A stretch of DNA of 64,000 bases from JBFAPK01 sp040676675 (lineage in GTDB: Bacteria; Actinomycetota; Actinomycetes; Mycobacteriales; Micromonosporaceae), in NCBI RefSeq assembly GCF_040676675.1, contig NZ_JBFAPK010000044.1, positions 1-64,000 of the forward strand, in the 5' to 3' direction. How positions within the stretch are numbered: the first letter of the stretch is position 1; each line of letters starts with the position of its first letter. Of this stretch, positions 1 to 6,849 are shown in pieces. Position numbers and translations under genes: made by a program. The notes below the pieces were generated by a model. That model did not search any database. It was not told the origin of the DNA and saw nothing but the letters and a program-made list of their open reading frames with translations.

Positions 1-606
1 GTGTACGGCTTGGAGGACGGGTTGGTTGTCGACGAGTTCGGTGAAGGTGTCGACGAGCCATTGACCGACGGCGGGGGTGTACTCGCTCGGCTTGAGCACG
101 ACGGCGTTCCCGGCGGCCAGCGCGTACGCCACGGTCGCGATCGGCCCCTTCACCGGATAGTTCCACGGCGAGATCACGCCGACCACTCCGTACGGGCGGT
201 ATTCGAGGCGCCCGGCGAACTCGGCCACGACCAGGCGCGACGGCACGCGGCGCGGGCCGAGGACGCGCCTGGCGTTGCGGGCCGCCCAGTCGATGTGCTC
301 GATCGCTCCCGCCGTTTCGACGATCGCCTCGGCGACGGGCTTGCCGCCCTCCCGGTGGGACAGGTCGGCGAGTTCCTCGATCCGCCGCGCCAGCACCGCC
401 CGCCAGCGCAGCAGGCGCCGGCGCCGTTCGGCGAAGCCCAGCCCCTCCCACCAGCGCCCGGCCTCGGCGCCCCGCTCGACCGCGCGCTCCACGTCCGCCC
501 TGGTCGCCACCGGAAAGCGGCCCACCTCCACCCCGGTCGCCGGGTGCGTGGAGATCAGCTCGCCGGCTTCGATCACGGGTAGGCCGGGAACGCGAACGCT
601 CGTCAT
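1..606 (-). CDS. Aldehyde dehydrogenase family protein, N-terminal part
   Basis: Reads leftward from an ATG at 606 and runs off the left edge, so only about 202 N-terminal residues are visible. The sequence holds the ALDH cofactor-domain hallmark ISPWNYPVKG followed by a stretch rich in small residues (AAGNAVVLKPSE), which in the family lines the NAD(P)-binding cleft and supplies the Lys that contacts the cofactor phosphate. The catalytic Cys and Glu lie beyond the window, so activity cannot be judged. NAD(P)-dependent oxidation of an aldehyde to an acid is expected; the arrangement resembles succinate-semialdehyde or coniferyl-aldehyde type enzymes, but the substrate cannot be assigned. Confidence 0.85.
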   Translation of the reverse strand, partial: MTSVRVPGLPVIEAGELISTHPATGVEVGRFPVATRADVERAVERGAEAGRWWEGLGFAERRRRLLRWRAVLARRIEELADLSHREGGKPVAEAIVETAGAIEHIDWAARNARRVLGPRRVPSRLVVAEFAGRLEYRPYGVVGVISPWNYPVKGPIATVAYALAAGNAVVLKPSEYTPAVGQWLVDTFTELVDNQPVLQAVH

Positions 607-761
607 GCGCGGAGTGTAGGTCGGTACGGGCAGTTCGCCCGTCCGCGAATATGCGCGGCCGTCGCGCCTGGCAGCAAGTCCCAGGCCCGGCAGGCGGCCG
701 GGGCTCGGCTGCCGGCCCGGCCGCATGCCCGGGCCGGGGTCGCCGCCGGGCCGGTCCCCGG

Positions 762-1889
762 CTAGTGCGGGTCGGCCGCGCCGGTGGCACCGCCGCCGAC
801 GTTGGCGTCCGAGAGCCGCGCGATCGTCGCCGTGGCCCGCCGTACCGTCCGCATCGGACCGGCCGGAATCACGTCGTCGAGGAAGCCGTACCGGCGGGCC
901 ACCTCGGCCTCGGTCGACTCGGCGTGGTGCCGCTCGGCCCGCGCGCGGGTCGCCCGCCACCAGTCCGCGATGTCACCCCAGCCGGGCGCCGACAGCGAGC
1001 CGCCGAAGTGCTGCACCGAGAGGGCGGCGACCAGGTTGGCGAAGGCGAGCCGACGGTCCAGCGGCCAGCCGGCGAGCGTACCGGTGGCGAAGCCCGCGCC
1101 GAAGACGTCGCCGGCGCCGGTCGGGTCGAGCGCGTCGACCGGTACGCCGAGCGCCGAGGCGGTCTCGCCGGTGCCGGAGTCCACCGCCATCGCGCCGTCG
1201 GAGCCGCAGGTGACCACGACGACCGGTACCCGCTCGGCGAGCCGGTGCAGCGCCTCGCGCGGCGTGTCGGCGCGGGTGTACCGCATCGCCTCCACGGAGT
1301 TCGGCAGGAACGCGTAGCAGTCGCTCAGCACGGCGAGCGCCTCGGCCGGCCAGGTGGCGGTGGAGTCCCAGCCGACGCTGGCGAAGACGAGAGTGCCCGC
1401 CTCGCGGGCCCGCCGTACCCAGGGCATCGGCTCGTGCCCGAGCCCGAGGAACGCGCCGCGCGCCGGGGGCAGCTCGCCGACCAGGCCGTCGGCGTTGAGC
1501 GGCGCCGGATGCCCGTGCGTGACCATGCTCCGGTCCCGGTCGTACGCGAGGGAGACGGTCACGGGGGAGTGCCAGTCGTCGAAGCGCCGCGACGCCGACA
1601 GGTCGATGTTCTCCTCTTTCAGCGTCTGCCAGCAGAAGTCGCCGTAGACGTCGGAGCTGAGCGGGGTACCCAGCCCGGTCCGCAGGCCGAGCCGGCTCGC
1701 GGCGACGGCCAGGTTGGCGATCCCCCCGGGGCAGGAGCCCATGCCCAGCGTGAAGACCTCGGTCCCCGGTGCCGGTACCGCGTCCAGGCCGGTGAAGATG
1801 ATGTCCAGGTAGACGGTACCGGCGACGAAGAGGTCGAGACGGTCGTCGCTCGCGCGGTCGATGCGGTCGGACATTCGGCGATCATCCAT
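762..1889 (-). CDS. PfkB-family carbohydrate kinase
   Basis: A 375-residue ribokinase-like sugar kinase that transfers phosphate from ATP to a sugar or nucleoside. The N-terminal family signature is GSCPGGIANLAVAASRLG (about 51-68), and the C-terminal signature DPTGAGDVFGAGF (about 255-267) carries the anion hole and the catalytic Asp (about 261). Full length for the family. The first ATG (1889) has no clear ribosome site; an in-frame ATG at 1874 is an alternative. It is divergent from a family-4 glycosidase gene starting 57 bases away, so the two may share control and sequential roles: the glycosidase acts on phosphorylated glycosides and this kinase on a released sugar. The substrate is unknown. 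The C-terminal tail after about residue 325 is unusual for ribokinases and of unknown role. Confidence 0.88.
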   Translation of the reverse strand: MDDRRMSDRIDRASDDRLDLFVAGTVYLDIIFTGLDAVPAPGTEVFTLGMGSCPGGIANLAVAASRLGLRTGLGTPLSSDVYGDFCWQTLKEENIDLSASRRFDDWHSPVTVSLAYDRDRSMVTHGHPAPLNADGLVGELPPARGAFLGLGHEPMPWVRRAREAGTLVFASVGWDSTATWPAEALAVLSDCYAFLPNSVEAMRYTRADTPREALHRLAERVPVVVVTCGSDGAMAVDSGTGETASALGVPVDALDPTGAGDVFGAGFATGTLAGWPLDRRLAFANLVAALSVQHFGGSLSAPGWGDIADWWRATRARAERHHAESTEAEVARRYGFLDDVIPAGPMRTVRRATATIARLSDANVGGGATGAADPH

Positions 1890-1945
1890 CGGCGGGACGA
1901 CCAGTGCAAATATGCTCGGCCGTCGGATCGGGGAGGGAGTGCGAC

Positions 1946-3340
1946 GTGCGACTGGTGATCGTCGGCGGTGGCGGGTTCCGGGTACCGCTGATCTATCGGG
2001 CCCTGTTGCGCGAGCGCGGCCCGGCGCGGCCGACCCGGGTCGTCCTCTACGACCCGGACCCGGTCCGGCTCTCCGTCATCACCGCGGTGCTGCGCCAACT
2101 CTCGGCCGAGTCCACGGGAACGGCCGGATCGCTGGAAGCGGACGGGGCGGCGGGAGTGGGCGGGGCGGCGCCGGAGGTGACGGCCACCGGAGACCTGCCG
2201 GCCGCCCTGACCGGTGCGGACGTGGTCTTCGCTGCGCTGCGGGTGGGCGGGGTGCGCGGCCGTACCGTGGACGAGCGGGTGGCGTTGCGAGCCGGCGTCC
2301 TCGGGCAGGAGACGGTCGGTGCCGGTGGCATCGCGTACGGGCTGCGTACCGTGCCGGTGCTGCGCCGGCTCGCCGAGCTGATCCGCGAGCGGGCGCCCCG
2401 GGCGTGGACCATCAACTTCACCAACCCGGCCGGCCTGGTCACCGAGGCGATGGCCGAGGTGCTGGGCGACCGGGTGATCGGCATCTGCGACTCCCCGTCG
2501 GCGCTCGCCGGCCGGCTGGCCCGCGCGCTGCGGGTCGTACCGGAGCGGCTGCGGGTCGACTACGCCGGCCTGAACCACCTCGGCTGGGCGCGGCGGGCCC
2601 TGGTGGACGGGGTGGACCGGCTCGGTGAACTGCTCGCCGACGACGCGGCACTCGACTCGTTCGAGGAGGGCCGGGTCTTCGGGGCGCAACGGCTCCGCCG
2701 GCTCGGCGCCGTGCCCAACGAGTACCTGCACTACTACTACGACACCGAGGCCGCGCTGCGGTCCGTCCGCGCCGCGCGGCAGACCCGGGGCGAGTACCTG
2801 CGCGACCAGCAGGAGCGCTTCTACGCCGCCGCGGCGGCGCGGCCGGATGCCGCGCTGGCGCTCTGGCGGGACGCGCTGGCGCGGCGGGAGGAGAGCTACT
2901 CGGCCGAGGTGCGCCGGGCCACCGGCGGCGGCGAGCGGGACCGGGACGACGTCGTGGCCGGCGGGTACGAGAACGTGGCCGTGCCGCTGCTCGCGGCGCT
3001 GCGGGGTACCGCCCCGGCCCGGCTGGTGCTCAACGTGCGCGGCGGCGGCGCCCTGCCCGGCCTCGACGCCGGTGCCGTGGTGGAGCTGCCCTGCCTGGTC
3101 GACAGCAACGGCGCGCAGCCGCTGGCCGCCGCCCCGCTCGGCGAGCCGGAACTGGAGCTGGTCCGGCGGGTGAAGGCGACCGAGCGGCTGACCATCGAGG
3201 CGGCCCGTACCGGCTCCCGGAGCCTGGCCGCCGAGGCGTTCGCCGCGCACCCGCTGGTCGGGCCGGCGGTGGCCGAGCGGCTCGTCGCCGACTACCGGGC
3301 CGCCTCGCCCGAGATCGCCGAGGTGCTGGCCCGCCGGTAA
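1946..3340 (+). CDS. Glycoside hydrolase family 4 (6-phospho-glucosidase type)
   Basis: A 464-residue GH4 enzyme. This family hydrolyses (6-phospho)glycosides by an NAD-dependent, Mn-dependent oxidation-elimination mechanism. Visible features are the N-terminal dinucleotide motif VIVGGGGFRVP, the NFTNPAGLVTE motif (about 157-167), ICDSP (Cys about 181) and GLNHLGW (His about 211); the Cys and His match the family metal ligands. GTG at 1946 was chosen because a purine-rich GGGAGGGAG lies 6 bases upstream and the Rossmann strand begins at once; an ATG at 1904 would add 14 residues of no evident function. Divergent from the PfkB kinase. The substrate (alpha or beta, glucoside or other) cannot be fixed from sequence. 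Cytoplasmic. Confidence 0.88.
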   Translation: MRLVIVGGGGFRVPLIYRALLRERGPARPTRVVLYDPDPVRLSVITAVLRQLSAESTGTAGSLEADGAAGVGGAAPEVTATGDLPAALTGADVVFAALRVGGVRGRTVDERVALRAGVLGQETVGAGGIAYGLRTVPVLRRLAELIRERAPRAWTINFTNPAGLVTEAMAEVLGDRVIGICDSPSALAGRLARALRVVPERLRVDYAGLNHLGWARRALVDGVDRLGELLADDAALDSFEEGRVFGAQRLRRLGAVPNEYLHYYYDTEAALRSVRAARQTRGEYLRDQQERFYAAAAARPDAALALWRDALARREESYSAEVRRATGGGERDRDDVVAGGYENVAVPLLAALRGTAPARLVLNVRGGGALPGLDAGAVVELPCLVDSNGAQPLAAAPLGEPELELVRRVKATERLTIEAARTGSRSLAAEAFAAHPLVGPAVAERLVADYRAASPEIAEVLARR

Positions 3341-3456
3341 CATGATCGTTTCTCCCGGCCCGGGTCGGGACGGATGCACCTAACATGGCCAGCGACCCTC
3401 GGCTCGATGGGCGACCGGGGGGCGGCGAGCACCCGAGGCGATGGACAAAAGAGAAT

Positions 3457-4380
3457 ATGGCGAACAGCGGCAACCGCGGGGATTCTCGGCTGCGGCCGAT
3501 CCTCACGCCGGATGAGCACGAGACCCGGCTCGCCCGCGGCGACATCTTCGAGCGTGGCGGCTACCTGGTGTGGCCCGGATGCAAGCTCAGCCAGCTCGTG
3601 CACCGGCGGCCGGAGGGCATCACCGCCCACCAGTGGAGCTCCGCCATCCGAGCCCGCTTCGACTTCGTCGTCTGCGACGCCACCGACTACACACCGTCCT
3701 TCGTGGTCGGGTTCGACGACCCGGCCCGGCGTACGGCCGGGGACCAGCGTGGCGACCGGATGACCAACGCGGTCTGCGAGGCGGTCGGCCTGGCGCTGGT
3801 GCGGATCGAGTCCACCGCGCTGACCGCCGCCGCGCAGGGGCGGCGGATCGTCGAGTATCTGCTGGACGCGGTCGGCTACCGGAACGCGGGCCTGCTCGAC
3901 CCGGACGAGCCGGCCTACCCGGACGAGCTGTCGCCGGGCGGGGCGCTGGGCTACCGCGACATCATCGGCCGGCTGCCCGACGGGCGTACCGGCTTCGTAA
4001 ACGACCTCGGCGCGGTCGCGCGGGCCGCCGCCGTCGACGCGTACGCGAGCCGGCGCCTGGCCGATCCGATCATCCGTGGGTTGCACGCCACCTGGAAGAA
4101 CGGGCCGGCCGAGGGCTGGGGCTGGGCGGAGGTGCGCGACGGCGACTGCCTCTTCGAGCGGGTCCGGATCTGGCAGCACCGCTTCTCCTGCGGAGTCGAT
4201 CCGGCCCGGCTCGCCGAGGACCTCGCCGCCGCCGCGATCGGCGAGCGGCTGATGCTGCTCGACCTGGCCGAACCGGAGCTGGTACCGCGCCAGGAGCTGA
4301 GCCGCGAATTCGAACTGCTCCGACAGCGGCGCGACGAGATGGAGACGGAATTCGCCTTCGACCATCTGATCTTCGAATAG
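3457..4380 (+). CDS. DUF2726-like protein
   Basis: A 307-residue soluble protein. Residues about 60-125 (FDFVVCDATDYTPSFVVGFD... then ALVRIES) match the pattern of DUF2726, a restriction-endonuclease-like fold domain in which a strand with an acidic residue is followed by a second acidic strand and a Lys/Arg; here the usual E/D-D pair is FDDP. The rest, including an acidic C-terminal helix, is not recognised. ATG 3457 follows AAAGAGA; ATG 3385 would add 24 residues. A TAACAT hexamer at about 3381 could be a -10 element. No operon partner. Function unknown; nuclease activity would be a guess. Confidence 0.7.
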   Translation: MANSGNRGDSRLRPILTPDEHETRLARGDIFERGGYLVWPGCKLSQLVHRRPEGITAHQWSSAIRARFDFVVCDATDYTPSFVVGFDDPARRTAGDQRGDRMTNAVCEAVGLALVRIESTALTAAAQGRRIVEYLLDAVGYRNAGLLDPDEPAYPDELSPGGALGYRDIIGRLPDGRTGFVNDLGAVARAAAVDAYASRRLADPIIRGLHATWKNGPAEGWGWAEVRDGDCLFERVRIWQHRFSCGVDPARLAEDLAAAAIGERLMLLDLAEPELVPRQELSREFELLRQRRDEMETEFAFDHLIFE

Positions 4381-4883
4381 CGGCAATCGGATTTTCGCCT
4401 CCGGGACCGGGCGGAACAATTGCGCCGCGGTCGCCGGTACGGGTGCGAACAACGCCGTAGCGGGCCGGACGGTGGCATTGGCGCGGGTCGTGCCGGTACC
4501 GGCGGTAACGGCACCCCGGGGGTCCGAACCGGCAGCAACCACGCGTACGGCGTGGCCGGGCGCTGGGCACGCGAGCGGCATCGGCGCTACCCTTGCCGGG
4601 CATAGCGAGCGAAAGCCTCGCCGAGCGCGGTGACGGTACGGGAGCGGCCGTTTCGGGTAGGAGGCGGGCGCCGCCCCGCCCCGTGGACCACCCCCTTCAC
4701 GCCTGTCCCGAGCGGCCTCAGGGGCCCGGATCAACCCGGGTGTGTACTTGTTTCACGTATGCCGCCCCAGCCCTGACCTGCGCATCTACTGTGACATTCG
4801 ACGGCAGTAGCCGATTGCGGCCATTCGTATTGTTCGGGGCCGCGTAGCCATGTCCTGTATCGAAAGAGGGAAAGGCTAACTCG
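4381..4883. other. Intergenic region, about 500 bp, no gene seen
   Basis: No open frame here has family character or a credible ribosome site on either strand. The last 120 bases are relatively AT-rich and probably hold the promoter of the downstream surface-protein gene; the ribosome site GAGGGAAAGG lies just upstream of its ATG. No strong dyad was found. Confidence 0.5.
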
Positions 4884-6647
4884 ATGTCCGAGTACTACGG
4901 AAATCAAACCGATCCCGGCGAAAAGCCGGCGCGGAAGAAGAGACGGCGGACGCGGCTGGTGGTCGCGGGGGCGGTCGTCGTCGGCGGCCTGGTGGCCGGC
5001 GGGGCGACCGTGGCCGGCGTGGGCGGGGGCGTGTCGGACCTGGATCTGACGGGCCTTTCCACGATGGTGGTCAGTGGCGACAAGAGCGACCCGAAGGTCG
5101 ACCCGGCCAAGGACGAGTCCAAGGATCCGGCCAAGGAGGACCCGAAGGGCAAGGACGAGTCCAAGGACCCGGCCAAGGAGGACCCGAAGGGCAAGGACGA
5201 GTCCAAGGATCCGGCCAAGGAGGACCCGAAGGCCAAGGAGGACCCGAAGGGCAAGGACGACCCCAAGGGCAAGGACGACCCGAAGGATCCGGGTAAGTAC
5301 GACCCGAAGGACCCGTCCAGCAAGGGCGACAAGTCCGACAAGGACAAGGGCAAGTACGACCCGAAGGGCGACAAGTCCGACAAGGACAAGGGCCGGAGCT
5401 ACTACCCGGGGCAGGACCAGGCCGGCCGGAAGGACAAGGACAAGGCCAAGGACGACAAGGTTAAGGACGGCCAGGCCAAGGACGACCAGGTGAAGAAGGT
5501 GCCCTGCGACCCGGACAAGCTGATCACGGAGATCGTGCTTGCCAACGCCGACAGGGGTGGGACGTTGGAGCTCGCGTCGCAGTGCACCTACAACCTGGCG
5601 GCGAACAACCTGGTCACCTCGCTGCCGCCCATCGTGCAGCCGATCACCATCGCGGGTGGTGAGGCAACCAAGATCGTTCGCTCGGTCAGCCTGACCCAGT
5701 TCCCGACCCGGCTCTTCCAGGTCGCCAACGGGGGCGAGCTGACCCTTTGCAACCTGACGGTCCTCGGTGGCCAGCAGGTTGGGCCCGCCCCCGCCGCCGG
5801 CGGCGGAGCGATCCTCGTGCAGGCCGGTGGCGAGTTGAACCTGGTCGAGACCACGCTCGCCAACAACACCGCCCAGGGTCCCGGCGGGGCGATCCAGAAC
5901 TTCGGCACGACGACCATCAGCAAGAGCCTGCTGGCCCGCAACAGCGCCACCGGCGCCGGTGGCGCGATCAACAACCAGGGGCTGCTGAAGATCGATGATT
6001 CGCAGCTCAACTACAACAACGCCACGGGCAACGGCGGCGCGGTGCAGAATCTCGCCGGCACGGTCATCGTCACGAAGTCCGAGATCAAGGGCAACCACGC
6101 GGCCGGCAACGGCGGCGGTGTCGCCAGCGGTGTCGCCGGAGCCACGACGACCACCACGGTCGAGGACAGCGCGATCTCGGAGAACACGGCCACCGGCAAC
6201 GGTGGTGGCGTGAACACCGCCGGCACCGACAGCACCACGCTGCGGCGTACCAAGGTGCGGTTGAACAGCGCCGGTGCCGGTGGTGGCGTCGCCACGACCG
6301 GGACGGCGACCGCGGTGGTGGCGGACGAGAGTGAGATCGACTCGAACACGGCGACCACCGGCAACGGCGGCGGCCTGCTCAACGGCGGTGGTGGAATCGT
6401 GCTGCGGGGCAGCGAGGTCATCTTCAACCGGGCGCTCGGCCCGGCCTCGTCCGGCGGCGGCAGCTTCAACACCGCCCCCGGGTCGGTCACCCTGACCAAG
6501 TCCCGGGTCATCGAGAACACCTCGACGGTTCCCGCGGATGGCATCTCGGGCGCCGGTACGGTGACGGCCGACCACGAGACCGTCATCGTCAAGAACCGGT
6601 CGACCAACTGCCTGACGGCCTTCGCCATTCCGAACTGCTTCGGCTGA
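4884..6647 (+). CDS. Surface protein: membrane anchor, charged Lys/Asp/Pro stalk, right-handed beta-helix
   Basis: A 587-residue protein with three parts. Residues 1-20 are cytosolic and basic (KKRRR), then a hydrophobic Val/Ala/Gly segment (about 24-48) acts as anchor or signal. Residues about 65-205 are almost entirely Lys, Asp, Glu, Pro, Gly and Ser, starting with three copies of the 14-residue unit KDESKDPAKEDPKG and then shorter KDDPKG and GDKSDKDKG units. Residues about 210-587 are a parallel beta-helix: repeated GGGA/GGAI turns followed by short strands every 20-25 residues, as in Pel-like and polymorphic outer-surface repeats. Cys residues occur only in the helix region, including a pair near the C-terminus, suggesting extracellular disulfides. 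No LPXTG sorting signal. Probably displayed at the cell surface; no enzyme motif is visible. Confidence 0.8.
   Translation: MSEYYGNQTDPGEKPARKKRRRTRLVVAGAVVVGGLVAGGATVAGVGGGVSDLDLTGLSTMVVSGDKSDPKVDPAKDESKDPAKEDPKGKDESKDPAKEDPKGKDESKDPAKEDPKAKEDPKGKDDPKGKDDPKDPGKYDPKDPSSKGDKSDKDKGKYDPKGDKSDKDKGRSYYPGQDQAGRKDKDKAKDDKVKDGQAKDDQVKKVPCDPDKLITEIVLANADRGGTLELASQCTYNLAANNLVTSLPPIVQPITIAGGEATKIVRSVSLTQFPTRLFQVANGGELTLCNLTVLGGQQVGPAPAAGGGAILVQAGGELNLVETTLANNTAQGPGGAIQNFGTTTISKSLLARNSATGAGGAINNQGLLKIDDSQLNYNNATGNGGAVQNLAGTVIVTKSEIKGNHAAGNGGGVASGVAGATTTTTVEDSAISENTATGNGGGVNTAGTDSTTLRRTKVRLNSAGAGGGVATTGTATAVVADESEIDSNTATTGNGGGLLNGGGGIVLRGSEVIFNRALGPASSGGGSFNTAPGSVTLTKSRVIENTSTVPADGISGAGTVTADHETVIVKNRSTNCLTAFAIPNCFG
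5109..5234 (+). repeat. Three tandem 42-bp repeats inside the stalk
   Basis: Units at 5109-5150, 5151-5192 and 5193-5234 differ at only a few bases (for example GAT/GAC for Asp, and a final Gly-to-Ala codon). Each encodes KDESKDPAKEDPKG. Shorter degenerate repeats continue to about 5400. Near-identity at DNA level suggests recent expansion and possible length variation between strains. Confidence 0.9.
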
Positions 6648-6686
6648 CCCGACCGCCTGACGGTGGGGCAACGAGCAGCAGATAAC

Positions 6687-6757
6687 GGGTAACCGCCTCC
6701 GGTGTCGTACGCGGCCGGTCGATCCGACCGGACCGGCGCGGCACCGGAGGCGTACCC
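6687..6757. terminator. Long hairpin between convergent genes
   Basis: An inverted repeat with arms GGGTAACCGCCTCCGGTG and CACCGGAGGCGTACCC (two-base bulge) encloses a second small dyad (GGTCGATCCGACC). It sits between the 3' ends of two convergent genes, so it is probably a bidirectional terminator of the T-tract-free actinobacterial kind. Confidence 0.65.
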
Positions 6758-6849
6758 GTGCGGCGGATCCCGGGCCCGTCCCGGTCGCCGGTTCACCCGT
6801 CCCGCCCGGCGGGCTCACCCGCCGCGCCCGCCCCGCTCGGCCGGCTGGC

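Noticed and set aside
651..1958. Long plus-strand frame of 435 residues
   Set aside because: It is antisense to the PfkB kinase and rich in Arg/Gly/Ala as expected of a shadow frame in GC-rich DNA; no domain.
3292..4734. Minus-strand frame of 480 residues
   Set aside because: Antisense to the DUF2726 gene and the GH4 end; no ribosome site or family features.
5109..5234. Tandem repeats as a CRISPR array
   Set aside because: The 42-bp units are head-to-tail coding repeats with no spacers, inside a signal-bearing protein gene.
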